A stretch of 64,000 nt of DNA from Lineus longissimus (lineage: Eukaryota > Nemertea > Pilidiophora > Heteronemertea > Lineidae). Location: contig NC_088316.1 of NCBI RefSeq assembly GCF_910592395.1, positions 682,001-746,000 on the forward strand. Reading direction: 5' to 3'. This document shows positions 23,117 to 34,313 of the stretch, piece after piece (positions within the stretch are counted from its first letter, which is position 1; every line of letters starts with the position of its first letter). The translations under genes and the position numbers were made by a program. The notes beneath the pieces were generated by a model. It searched no databases. It worked only from the letters and a program-made list of their open reading frames with translations, and was not told the DNA's origin.

Positions 23117-24808
23117 GCCAAAGAGGTCAGTGAAGGCCTGTATGACTTGCACCTGATCACTGATATTCGTAGCGGTCTTCTGATATACAAACCTTTTCTT
23201 GCCTCCTGCTTCCCAAAGATTTAACAAAAAATATCCTAACTCTAAATGTTTACAATGCTATATTGCCTCGTGGTAAATGATACTTGTCAGACAGTGAGAC
23301 ACACACCACACATGAAATCGTAGTACAATTATAGTGTGACAAATAAATAACATACCTTAACAAAGGTGAAAGATTGTTTATCTAAACTGACATTGACCCT
23401 CCTTCGGTGATAGAACAATCGTTTAGTTGGTCAAGTCGATAAGGAAACTGGATCACGGTCTTTCTGACTGATTGGGAACTGATTTGATACTTATCGGGAT
23501 TTTAACCACTCATTCTTTTGAGACATTTCACCAGCTTAGTTATGACATTGAATGATAGATAGCACTACTTCAGAGAGTACGTTCGCCATATCGAAATTTG
23601 TCAATGCGACAGGCAAATACCGCAGCCATCGAAGAGTCTCAAAATTTACATGTTAATCTTTTTCCTGGTTGTACCCCTCTTAATAGCTTGGTATGAATAG
23701 AGAAAAGAGTCACACCAGATCACAATGAGGAATAGTCTGATATCTGTCAGAAATAGGACATAGCGCCCACGAGGTCGTGATATCACGGTTGCGCGCACAC
23801 AGTCCCGGGGCTTCGGGTTAGACACGAGTTTTTCAGTCCTTGACGTTTCTGTAAAGGTCGTTACTCTCGATGTCCAGGAAGTTCCTGGGGCGAAAAGTGC
23901 ATACGAGGCGACGATATCTTGGTGTGCTAAACTTCAAAAGGGACAGAGGATGTTACGAGACAGTTTTCAGCAGTATCGTTTTTTATATTCTTTACTACCT
24001 CTATTTTTTATTCATTTTTTGTAATAGTCGACCTGCTACAAAACAGAAGTCTATCTCCAGGCATCCTGCTAACATGGCCAACTCCACCCATGATCGAGAG
24101 CAGTGAAGGGGCGCACCAACCAGAATCCTTGTGAACGAAGAAGATTATCAGGCGAAAATGTGCGGAACAATATAGAGTGTTCTTTTAAGTGATGACGGTC
24201 ATCGGTTTCTGTAGCCATACATGGAACAATAGAGCATGACACGCGACTTGCTGAAGACCACTGATTCCCTTTAGACTGAATAAAGATGTTGTTGCACAGT
24301 GCCAGTGCACTTTTCAGTTGTTTTCCCATTTTTCACATGTTTTTCTCAATTGCGGCGTGATTAACTTGATCTACATATTATAGTCCAGATCTGCTTTTTC
24401 CCGTTGGGTCACGCCTGCCGCACAAATAAGGCAAGTCTATATGGGACTCCTGCCAAGAACATTTGGTGACTTACACAAGCAAGCCAAGGATATAAGACAC
24501 TTTACTGTCATAATGTTGAAAAGCCACGTTCAGGAGAGGACGGCCGCATGAAATGGTGACGAGTTTTACGTCATCATGAACGCAATATGTTCGGTGATCT
24601 TAGGCATATCCAGATCAATCCATGTCTAACGACGCTTGTTATTTTCGGCTATAGTTGGTTCGCATATCTCAAAAAATATATAAGATTTTATAACGTACTT
24701 CAATATATGCACATAATGACAAAGATCCAGGCAGAATTAAGTCGCTGTTGATGATGATGATGATATGACGTAATATTGTCCAATAGTTCATTATGTTTTC
24801 TCCCTTTT

Positions 24809-24891
<83 letters not shown>
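24809..24891. repeat. (ATG)n/(GAT)n microsatellite
   Basis: About 27 uninterrupted trinucleotide units. It reads as poly-Asp on the plus strand and poly-Ile or poly-Ser on the minus strand; the long ORFs covering it are artefacts. Confidence 0.97.
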
Positions 24892-24892
<1 letters not shown>

Positions 24893-25689
24893 GCAATGAT
24901 ATGACAAAGTATTTGTCTGTTTTCTTTTTTCCTACCTTTGAAGTTTTCAATGTTTTTGAAGACTTGGGACCGACAATGGTAAAAATTGGTGTCAAACCAG
25001 CAGCCGCCCCCACCCGCACTCCCAAAGAGACCATCACACTGCAAGCAAAGGTCACGTGGGCACTGTCACTGGGTCACACCTCAGGTCAAGGTCACATTTT
25101 GAACAGGCACAGACAATACTAGCATTTACAATGAATCATTCGAATTTGAAAACCACCTGCCACTTATTTTTGACCCGAGAGCGTCATCACGACACGCGCT
25201 CTACTTCTTGGTTACGAGATCTTTCTCTAGTAAAGAAATTGGAGCCTAGATATCAAACGCCCCGATTTTGAACGCGGCTTCAGTCCTTGGTGGATATTCA
25301 CTACACGATGGTAGGTAGTTTTAATTTAGTATCATTTCTTTCTGGTTGAGGTTATATCATATGTTATAGGTGTATAATGTTCCCTTACTTGCCATCATAG
25401 GGGATCCGATGGTGTAAATTGAAAAATTGAAAAATTTTAAGAAATGTCTGAAATTCATAAGAAATGTTACTCAGTTGTTTTTGTACAATATTCCTTTGGA
25501 GATTTTAGTTTTAAAAAATAAAACACTGTTAGCCTAAAGAAATATCATCCATAACTGTGGGGAAAAATATTGCCTGAACGCAAAACTTTTCTTTTTTAAT
25601 TTTATTGATTTTTGGTGAATAAGAGAGTTTAAGGATATTTCGAGGACTGTTTTATGACAGAAATACAATTCCGACGTATATTGTTATTT

Positions 25690-25815
25690 CTTATCCAGTG
25701 AAATAGACATCGACGAAAGTGTAATGGTCATTAACCAAAGTGCAGTGGACATGAATGAAAGTGTAATGGATGTCATTTAAATTCGTATTGGACATCAAGT
25801 GTAATGGACATCAAC
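25690..25815. repeat. Degenerate tandem repeat of about 20-25 bp
   Basis: Repeats of 'ggacatcaacgaaagtgtaa' with variants (agacatcgacgaaagtgtaatgg, ggacatgaatgaaagtgtaatgg, ggacatcaagtgtaatgg). The last copies provide the putative start codon and first residues of the membrane-protein ORF that follows, which weakens confidence in that start. Confidence 0.7.
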
Positions 25816-27156
25816 GAAAGTGTAAATGGCATGAACCAAAGAGTGATGAAGGTCCCCCCAAAGTATTTGTTCATCACCAATCTAAGCATGGTAGATCGCT
25901 CGATGTCCATTAGACATCTTAAAGATGTCCCATACGGATATCGATTCGACCAATCCAGATGTCTACATATTACTTACCTCCTTCTTCAGATTGTTATCTT
26001 GGCGTTCTTACCCACTGCAGTGGGAAGACTGCTGATGAAATTGACCATGCTGATTTCAAGCTACATTTATGGATACGGTAAGCAGATGTACTAAATGGAA
26101 TACATGTAGTTTCTAAAGAAGCAACGCGTTACACTTCAAAAACAGATAGCGAGCTGTTTTGCTACATCCTAATGAAATTCTCAGGCTGCTGCATGCATTG
26201 TATAGAATTATTTTTTTATACCGGTATTCAATTAATTCTTCTAAATTGTTATGAAATCGTATGCTTTTTGAAACATATACATGTATATGATTACAAATTG
26301 ACGCTTAAGATGTGATTGACCTTTGTCCAGGATTGCTCAAGAGTTTTGGAACTTTTTCTCGGATCCTAAAATTCATGAGTCACGAACTTTTACAGCTTTT
26401 GATACTAAATTTCTACTTAAATTGAGGTCAGAGTGGGATTGTCGGATGAATTGGAGCTATTCTCTCAAATTTTAAAGGCCGGGTCTATTTGGCAAGCCGC
26501 TCGCCGAACAGGCATCTTTTTTGTCCTGTTTGGAGAGCCGCTTGCCAAACAGCACCAAAAATCCACCCTGTTCGGCCAGCCGGGCTTGCCAAACAGGTAA
26601 AAAATCTACCCTGTTTGGCGAGCTGGAGACTTTACTTTAATATTAATGAGTTCGGCTCTCCATTCAGGACAAGAAAAAGTCGCTGTTTGGTAAGCGGGGC
26701 TTGCCAAGTAGTCACTTCCAATTTTAAAATGCCTTTGATTGTACACGATTCTTTCGTGCGACTTAGATTTCAGTTCATGACTGTAGCAGGAGCGAAATGA
26801 TCGAGCATAACCAAGTGATGTGGCTCGAACCTGACTCCTACTTTAGCCTCCCTTATATGATGTATGATTTGGTTGATGTTTGGAGATGATTTTGTTGATG
26901 ATCAGGCCTATGAATTGCATGTAAGTCATAGGCCTGGTTATTGACTTCTTAGAAGGAATTTAACGAGACCGAACATATTATTGATAATTTGAAAGTAATT
27001 CTTTCTTCTAATTTGGTTTCAGATTACGAAACAAGGCCTTTAATTGACGCTGAAGATGAAATTCTAGATGAACAAAGAGACAGAGACTTATTTGAGAAAA
27101 GTAAAAAACTGAATTTAGGATTATTCAGTCGATTTATGGTACTGAGGAACAGTTGA
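25804..27156 (+). CDS. Small membrane protein with dileucine motif, unrecognised
   Basis: Two exons, 25804-26077 and 27023-27156, joined in phase 1 by a good donor (G|GTAAGC) and an acceptor with a strong pyrimidine tract (tttggtttcag). The predicted product is 135 residues. Residues about 53-80 are strongly hydrophobic ('ITYLLLQIVILAFLPTAVG'). After the join the tail is charged and begins 'DYETRPLIDAEDE', containing E-x3-L-I, the acidic dileucine signal that AP adaptors use to route proteins to endosomes or lysosomes, followed by basic 'EKSKKLNLGLFSRF'. I do not recognise a family. The start ATG lies in a short tandem repeat, so the true N-terminus may be in an unseen upstream exon; ATG codons at residues 10 and 15 are alternatives. 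AATAAA at 27686-27691 could end the transcript. Support is frame closure and composition only. Confidence 0.4.
26485..26710. repeat. Cluster of GCTTGCCAAACAGG-type motifs
   Basis: Within about 225 bp in the intron of the membrane-protein gene, variants of GGCAAGC / GCTTGCCAAACAGG appear at least seven times in both orientations. Neighbouring copies could pair as hairpins. It produces a 103-residue ORF that I regard as non-coding. Confidence 0.7.
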
Positions 27157-29079
27157 TAATGAAATGACAGGCCCCCTAGCGAGCGAATTGAACACTTCTT
27201 TCATGATTGGGATTCATCGGGAATGTTCGGCATACGTCAGCTTTAGACTTCGTTTCCGTCCCGTTTTTGACGACGAACACGCACCTTCCGTCAGGCTGAG
27301 GTACGAAGCGCCTCGTTCTGCCCACAGTAGGCATGCATGACATCAAACCTCTGATTTTCAAACATGATGACGCGTTTTAATCTGAGTAATCTGATTGGCT
27401 CCTTTAAATGACGACATTTCGACATGCGCGAGCATCAGAACTATTTATGTGAGGGCGAAATAGTGCCTATATTTTACAGATTAAATCATCTTATCACAAG
27501 TGTGGAGTCGGAATATATTGAGTTTGACACATTGGAATTTATCAACCTTTCTCTCAACATAACACTCTCCTTATAAAAAATAGACGAGATTTGGTTAAAG
27601 TCGTGTTGCTCAGTTGAGATTGGTTTTGTGCCACATCCGACCGATCACGATATGATGGGAAGCTGCAATGGCAGAGAGATTACTAAATAAAAGTATCTTT
27701 CGATGCGCTAGTTCAAAGTTGGAGAATGGAAACACCGCGCTCTAAGAGAACCCGCGATGTCGGTCAGAACTTCTGGAAAGTCCTGAAGACAACAGCGACA
27801 ATTGTGTGATATCAACGGGTGAAATTCCTTTTCAGTTCAGAAAGGTTTTCCACGCCAACAATGGTTTTAAACGTTGAGCTACTTTCTTTTACCTCGATCT
27901 CACAAAGACCTCTCTTCAGGCCTTGTTCGTCAAAAACCCAATTATTAACCTTGGTTTGTCCGGTCATAATCCATTATTTAGGCCATCGGAGATTGAATGC
28001 CGAGTTGACCGACAAAAAGCGCGTGTCTGTCCCAGAAAACTATATTCGGTGTACCAGCTAAAGGAGTAGCCCAATAGTTAACCTACAAACCGACATATTT
28101 ACCCTACATAATATATTCATAGTTTGAAATGCTGGCCCATCAATATAAATGACTGAATGATATCAATATCTTTTGCAAGGCGTGTTATTCGGTGCTAACC
28201 TAGAATATATATTCATCCAAGAAGTCTATATTCACAAATTTCTGCGCAATTGTTCTCGATGTCAAAGCAAGCCTGTTTTGCTGACGTAAAAACTGCATAT
28301 CACGTGGTTTTGTTAAAAATAGCTATCAATAATAAACAACGTGTTTGTGGAATTCGCCGGCCACGCAGGCCGCGACGATTGTTGACGAAATAAATGCAAA
28401 TTGCTCATAAACCCTCTAGTTTTGACAATTTCTTTGTTCTCATACAAAATTTGCAGTAGTATGTAAACATCCTGGCATGCCTGGCACGACACTTATCTAT
28501 GTCTCAGTCAAATATGGAGAATTGCGATGGTAACCGGTATTACTCAAGGTGATCAAAAGGTGACACTACTGTTCGAATTTCTACTTGATATTTGTAAATA
28601 CTGCCTTTATTTACAAAGTATGCCATTCGCTCAAATTTAAAGGGACAACTTGGGCATGGGATTTATCTCGCCAGGAGGATAATACCCCTGCTTGACACCA
28701 TGAGCCGCCACTTGTAGTATCACATGCTGATACAGTGGAGCCCCGGTCGGCGACCACCCCGGTAACGCGACCACCCCACCGGAAGCCGGTTGGTATGGAA
28801 AACCAAGATCTCGTGTGCCCATTTTGAAGTTGCCCCTTTAATGCTGCCCCGTAATAACAAAAATAAAGACTTGGCAAGGCGACATTGATAACAAAGGAAT
28901 TTATGTCTTATCTTGTAATTATTATTATCGTGTCACCTTTTCACCCACTACCAGGTTATGCAAGTTATATCCTTAAATTAGTAGTACACAATACGAATGG
29001 TTTACACACTTACTTCTTGATGCACGGTTGTGTTTGAGGATAGCGTCTTGAAAAGCAGTCATCCGCAATCATCCGCAAA
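27157..29079. other. Intergenic, no supported gene
   Basis: Contains small ORFs without recognisable features (27176-27361 minus, 27819-28061 plus, 28611-28877 minus). Around 28733-28800 a 'acagtggagccccggtcgg' segment resembles the end of the TA-flanked element family described at 31947, but it is too diverged to be sure. AATAAA at 27686 may belong to the preceding gene. Confidence 0.45.
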
Positions 29080-29806
29080 ATGAATTCACGAGTGAGTATC
29101 TATTCGACATTTCTTGTTCTTCTTCTTCAGCATTTGAATCTATTGTAATTTATTTGTTGTTTACTCGAGAGGCACAATATATCATCCTAAGATTCCGGGG
29201 TTTTTTCACTCCTTCGTCATTACAAAAACATTGATAAATGAGCTCGAGAGTCTGCATGTCTTGAAAACCACTAAATAAACCAGGATGAATATATATCAAA
29301 CTTACAGGGGCGTGTCCAGGATTCCGAGCGGAGGAAGGTCCGAAGTACATGATAATTAAAAACCCTGAGGAGAGTGCGGGGGGGTATATCCCCTCTTCAT
29401 ATGGAAAAGTTTCAAATCTGAAAGCCGAAGACGCCATTTCAAGCAGTGCAGCCGTAATTATGGGCGTAATCCCCTTCAGGTATATGATTAGTGGGTGTGT
29501 GTGTGAGGAGGGGGGGGGGGGGCTGGAAATGCCATGACTTTGGGGGCAAAATAAACCTAGATCAAATAGTTAAACAAATCGGACAATCCCATCATCTTCT
29601 TTCAGGTCATCCTCTCGGTCGCCCTCCTAATGATGTGCCTCAGTGCCGTGACGTCATCAGCCGCCAACGCTGCAGAATGCGCCCGCTGCGAACAAAGACA
29701 CGTTAGCTGTACCACTGGATGTCCGGTCGACAGATACCCACAATGTAACGCGGCTTGCACCATTTTTAAAAGGAGATGTTTCGAGATCTATCACTGCTCG
29801 CATTGA
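29080..29806 (+). CDS. Secreted eight-cysteine peptide, unrecognised family
   Basis: Two exons, 29080-29091 (four codons, MNSR) and 29606-29806, with donor GTGAGT, acceptor tctttcag and a phase-0 join. The product is 70 residues. Residues about 1-26 form a textbook signal peptide (n-region Arg, then 'VILSVALLMMCLSAV', small residues before the cleavage site). The mature ~44 residues hold eight cysteines spaced C-x2-C-x6-C-x3-C-x7-C-x3-C-x6-C-x5-C, with several Arg/Lys near the C-terminus and no second domain. Small, signal-bearing, disulfide-rich peptides of this kind act as defensins, protease inhibitors, venom-type peptides or signals. The spacing matches none that I can name, so no function is assigned. 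A plus-strand AATAAA at 30171-30176 gives a plausible 3' UTR of about 365 nt. The tiny first exon means ORF-based gene finders would miss it. Confidence 0.72.
29508..29522. repeat. Poly-G run in intron
   Basis: About 15 G in a row in the single intron of the eight-cysteine peptide gene, about 85 bp before the acceptor. Exact length is uncertain. Confidence 0.85.
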
Positions 29807-31092
29807 GAGACATCTAGCGAGAATGGTGTCGAGAAATCCATTCACACGGATTCCTGCGGCGAGGCATACAGATCACACACATTCTCCAGCAGATCGAAGA
29901 CATCCCCTGCCTTACACCATGCCGATGGCCCGGATGTTTCAAAGGAGCATGACGATATCAGAATCAACAGATAACCTGATGTCGATCAGTCATCACAAAA
30001 CCTGTGGGAAACACGCATAACACCTGCACATAAAAGACGTGTCGAGTTTTTGGGTTGGGTGCATTAAAGTCCTGGTTCATCGATCGCTGTGGTATCTTCA
30101 CCCGCCTGTGTCTATCAATGAAACACGGCCACGCATCTTGTCATATTCTGACTTGTCTCACAAAAACGCTAATAAAACAACTGAGAATCATTGGAACTTA
30201 TTCAAATCCACTTATGACATTGACAAGATATTGGACGGAGACATAGCTAGGGGTAACGCTTTAGGCGACTGAAACCAGTTGGATTTAGCGCTATATAAGT
30301 CTCAGGATTATTATTAAGGGGGGAGATGACCGCTGGAGACAGGAGATGTCGGAGACGGATGGCTGGAGGTGACCGGCCACTCGAGACTTTCGTGTTGATA
30401 TGTTCATTCCGGGGCGAGGTGACGGCGACATTCGCATTCCCCGGAATGATAGTCAGTATCATCATGTTAATCGTGATGAACAGATAGACTGAGATGCACG
30501 TATGATTAGGACAGTAACGAGGGTGTGAAATAAATTGTGTCAAGTCGAAGTGCAAAGTACATTGCACCCTTTGCCCTAGTGGTTGCTTCAATATCTGCCA
30601 CCCCCAAAATAGTATAACTGGCTTGTAACTGTAAGATGACTGATGGGCGAAGTCAATAAAACATTGGTGAAATTATCTTTTATTTCCGTTTTTTCATATT
30701 TTACAACATTTTGAAGGCATTCTTGCGGGCCATAATTGTAACATTCTCAAAACTGAAAGAGTACAATGGCACGGAGACTCTTTCACCAGTCTCTTCCATT
30801 CACTCATTACAGAGACTGGTACTTGACGGCATTTAACTCGTCATGGACTAGATTAGGGGGCGTAAGCTTCCGTTGTCCGGTACCTGTTTCTAACAAAGAC
30901 GGGCAACCTCGATCCAAGGAATACCAGCGAGCTCGGTATTGACGGTCCATCCACTGTATGCACGGCACGACTTGCCTCGGGTAAATCAACGAGGCTTCCT
31001 CGACCCCTGCTGCGCGGCGGAAAGGGTCGAGTACCTACCACAACCGGTAACATCGCAATTAAACAAACGACGATAACAACAACGAAAACAAC
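29807..31092. other. 3' UTR and intergenic to POLR1D
   Basis: The first ~370 nt are probably the 3' UTR of the peptide gene (AATAAA at 30171). A second AATAAA occurs near 30656. No exon is supported. ORFs such as 29823-30020 and 30247-30591 lack recognisable features. The POLR1D promoter lies just before 31093, without an obvious TATA box. Confidence 0.5.
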
Positions 31093-32643
31093 ATGGTGGA
31101 CGAAGGGAAGAAGAAAACGAAAAACCTTGAAGTTGTAAGTGTTTATTCTGTAACAACGCAATGGAATTAGGCGACATTTTACAGTATTTTAGATGAATAG
31201 TCGGTCAATAGTTTGGCCAAGTTTGATGAGAATCCGACGCATCATTTTGAAGATATTGATATTTATATTGTTTTTTTTTTAATATATAGTATACAGGGTG
31301 CTCGAAAAAAGCCTCAAAATGGTTTAAGGTCTAAGTTGTAGTGCAGGAGAATTTTGTTAGACTTTATATGAGCGATGGTTAGTCTTTTCCAACTACATTG
31401 TGCTCTCTACTGTAAAATATGTCAGTCTTGCAAAGGACGGCCAGCCAGGATAAACCTTCCACCAGTCCAGGAATAGGCCTTTAACCTGAGGCTGAGGCTG
31501 AACGTCTCACTCACACCATGCTGAAGTCGAACGAGTTTACAATCCCTGATCACGGTCCAAAAAAGGTCATTAGTTGACAACATAAGTGCCATTGTTAAAA
31601 TGATTTATTGTTGAATGTGACTTGCATTCCAAGTACACATTGTGATTCAAAGTACACATATGGGGTCTCTTTTATGTCACATTGAACAGCCAATGAATGC
31701 GAATTTCGCAGCATGGTCATCAGGAGCAGAAAATTTCAAAAACAGAACTGGCCTAACGAGGAGATTTTCAGAAGACTTGAGTGTTAAAATTTGAATACAT
31801 TTTCAGGTGGAGACGGACGATCCAGAAGATGACATGTGTCGAACATTTGTAATGAACAATGAGGATCACACGTTGGGCAATGCCCTCCGGTATATGGTCA
31901 TCAAAAAGTAAGTATACAGAAGAAACAACAGTGTGGAAATCAAGGTACAGTAGAACCTCTCTTTTAAGGACACCTTTAGGACTGACAAACGCTGTCCTTA
32001 ATAGAGAGGTGTACTGATTAGAGAGGTTGAATTCAATGGAAACCACTCAAATTAGTGTCCTTTATAGGGAGGTGTCCGCTAAGGGAGGTTCCACTGTAAC
32101 TGGTATCTCCCATTAAAAGATGTCTCTTTCAAAGTCTCGAGATATGCTCATTTTCAATTCCATCTTGCAATCTTTCTTTCAGTCCAGATGTCAAGTTCTG
32201 CGGCTACAGTGTCCCACATCCATCCGAAAACAGGATAAATTTCAGGATCCAAACGAATGGTCCACCTGCAGTAGATGTGTTGAGAAGAGGTTTGGCTGAA
32301 CTGACAACAGTCTGTGAACATGTCTTGAGCACATTTGAGGTAAGTTCAGTGGTAAATTGCTTGTTAAGTAAAGTTCCTAATTTCAAATCCAATTTTGCAC
32401 ATCTTAACATCCGCAAAACATACAGTGATCCTACTGTGCAATGCAGAGGATAGTGGTCTGAGCGTGCATTAAGCCTGCCCATAGGTTGCTTGTATGTTAA
32501 ATGTACATTGCGCATCACATACACAAGTTAAGTCTGTTGTGACTGTACCAATTTCTTAAAACAGTCCTCCTTTCTTGCAGGATAAATGCTCACAGTACAA
32601 GAAGCAGAAGGAAAAACGAGAAGAAGAGTTGATGGACAGCTGA
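31093..32643 (+). CDS. POLR1D: RNA polymerase I and III subunit RPAC2
   Basis: Four exons: 31093-31134, 31807-31907, 32183-32339, 32581-32643. All joins keep phase and give 120 residues, close to vertebrate RPAC2. The protein is the small alpha-like subunit (AC19) that pairs with RPAC1/AC40 to nucleate Pol I and Pol III assembly in the nucleus. Hallmarks: '[18 protein letters not shown]', the alpha-motif loop, then '[20 protein letters not shown]' and '[12 protein letters not shown]'. The tail is charged ([14 protein letters not shown]). Intron 2 carries a TA-flanked miniature element at 31947-32098. A plus-strand AATAAA at 33603 is the likely end of the transcript. The gene converges on MMAA. 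Confidence 0.96.
31947..32098. mobile_element. TA-flanked miniature inverted-repeat element, copy 1
   Basis: The 152-bp element begins CAGTAGAACCTCTCTTTTAA and ends in the approximate reverse complement (..AAGGGAGGTTCCACTG), bounded by TA on both sides as expected for a Tc1/mariner-type target. Inside are two shorter repeats of 'gtccttaatagagaggt'. It sits in POLR1D intron 2. Related copies are at about 47229, 47837 and 54681. Confidence 0.8.
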
Positions 32644-33602
32644 TTCTTTTAACATTTAAAAAAGAACTTTCCAGGAAGCATTTTTTGAGCAAGACATGGT
32701 CATTTATCCACTAGTTTGAGAGAAAACTCCATTAACATTTCATTGACATTCATATTCAAATGGGCTACAACGGAATCAACATGTTCTGTGAGGCGTTCTG
32801 AAGTCTCTCTTTACAAGTAAATGTGATGTCATTTGGATATAGATTTTCAGGTGAAATGCACAAGTTATCATATATTCAAGCCTCTCCTTTTAAACTGTAC
32901 AAAGGTTTTTCATGAAAATAACATGATTTTGATTCACAAATTATGTTTCTTTTTTCTTGTTCTGGCTTTCTGCATTTGCTTCTCGACAGCCAAGTCAGTC
33001 CAGGGTGACAACTGTCTCCAAGACACTGGCACAATATTCTAATGGTACTTGGAGACATTGTCACAACACGCATTTAGTATTGCTGACTTTCTCACAAAAT
33101 CAGGACATTGTGCCAACAGCACTTCCTGTGTCACAACTGGAGTTCAAGACCCTGACGCGGCTTTACGTGAGACTGTCTCAATTCTCCATCAACGGGGCAC
33201 AGCAAACCTCCCCAGAACACCAAATAGGCTAGTGCTCTCATACAGCTGCTACCTGCGAATGAGTACTTCAGGCGACCAGACATCAAGGCACATTCTAAAA
33301 GTCCACTTTTGGTGGGACAGTGTAACTTGGGGGGGGACTGCTGTAGACCGGCTGCAAACTTTCCATATTCAGTTCAATACAATTTCCTATCAGCCAACAA
33401 CCTTGACATTTTTAGCAGTATACAGTATATCTCAATGCACTCCGTGCAGTCACTGCTTGGTTCCCCCACTGGTCACGTTTAAATGAGCCCATTATAAAAG
33501 TGATAGGTTATTATATCTTACAGTATACATGGTATTCCAAATACTTTCTCAAAGGAGAGCATAATAATATCTGCCACAAATAAGGAAAGGACAAACCCTT
33601 CA

Positions 33603-33619
33603 AATAAATACATTTTATT
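33603..33619. terminator. Opposed polyadenylation hexamers
   Basis: AATAAA at 33603-33608 reads on the plus strand (POLR1D side) and TTTATT at 33614-33619 reads as AATAAA on the minus strand (MMAA side). The two genes converge here and no closer hexamer pair is visible. Use of the sites is inferred. Confidence 0.5.
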
Positions 33620-34090
33620 CTACGAACTCCCATTTCGAATACGTATCTCTATAATAATATTATATATATTATCAGTCACCAATAATTATCTTTCAGTGTA
33701 CGGTAATCAATTATCTACCACTGTATTATAGTTTGTCCTTGAAAGACCCAAACACTGCAGATAGAAAACAAAGGACTGGACATTAGTCAAGCCGAGTAGC
33801 TCAAGCAGACAAGGTGGTCTACTTCATCCTTTCTTGGAGAGTTACTTGTAACTTTCAACTAAGGTTAAGAGTTACAAATGTTGGTTTATAGTCTGACGCC
33901 AACTACAGTGGAGGTAATCATCCGACTTCACAATACAACCCCGGTCTATCAAGAAACATTTCAGTAGAGCATATATGAGCTTTCAATTAGCACAACAATC
34001 TGAGCATTTCTGACCTGTACCCATTTATACCCTTGGGTGGAGTGGGGCAAGTCAGACACAGAGAATTGCCTAGAGTCTCATGCAGCCTGT

Positions 34091-34158
34091 GGGGTTCGAA
34101 CCAGGGACCTCTTGACAACACTAGGCGAGAGTCTGAGCCACTAGATCACAGCAGCTCC
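34091..34158 (-). repeat. tRNA-derived SINE fragment
   Basis: On the minus strand: 'GATCTAGTGGCTCAGACTC' (A-box region) and, 40 nt later, B box GGTTCGAACC. It resembles a tRNA half with a broken acceptor stem. It lies in the probable MMAA 3' UTR. Confidence 0.55.
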
Positions 34159-34313
34159 TAGCACCACTACACTTCTACAAACCTGATAGTGTCACACATG
34201 TTTAACACTTTGGGGAATTGCATTACAAGCTCAAGAAATAACACGATACCAGGGGCCGTTTTTAATTTGACAGCCATCAAAACATCGTCATGTGCACCAA
34301 ATCAATTCGTTGT

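Larger units (their letters stand above)
22681..25803. other. Intergenic between MATE and the small membrane-protein gene
   Basis: No supported exon. It holds foldback copy C (22935-23116), a GAT microsatellite (24809-24891) and short ORFs. A plus-strand ORF at 23870-24106 starts with a basic stretch and has one hydrophobic segment, but it has no splice partner I can verify and no recognisable homology. The MATE promoter should lie just above 22680. Confidence 0.45.
32644..34313. other. Convergent 3' UTRs of POLR1D and MMAA
   Basis: No exon supported. AATAAA at 33603-33608 (plus) and TTTATT at 33614-33619 (minus) mark the probable ends of both genes, giving 3' UTRs of roughly 960 and 700 nt. 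The 145-residue plus-strand frame at 33049 starts at TTG, not ATG, and has no recognisable feature. A SINE-like block lies at 34091-34158. Confidence 0.55.

Noticed and set aside
23870-24106. Basic plus hydrophobic 78-residue plus-strand ORF as a gene
   Set aside because: No verified splice partner, no recognisable family and strongly A/T-biased codons.
24700-25122. Poly-Asp, poly-Ile and poly-Ser ORFs
   Set aside because: Created by a (GAT)n microsatellite; no conserved sequence on either side.
26489-26800. 103-residue plus-strand ORF
   Set aside because: Consists of the inverted GCTTGCCAAACAGG cluster; apparent amino-acid repeats follow the DNA repeats.
33049-33486. 145-residue plus-strand ORF downstream of POLR1D
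   Set aside because: Begins at TTG, has no recognisable domain and lies in the probable 3' UTR.
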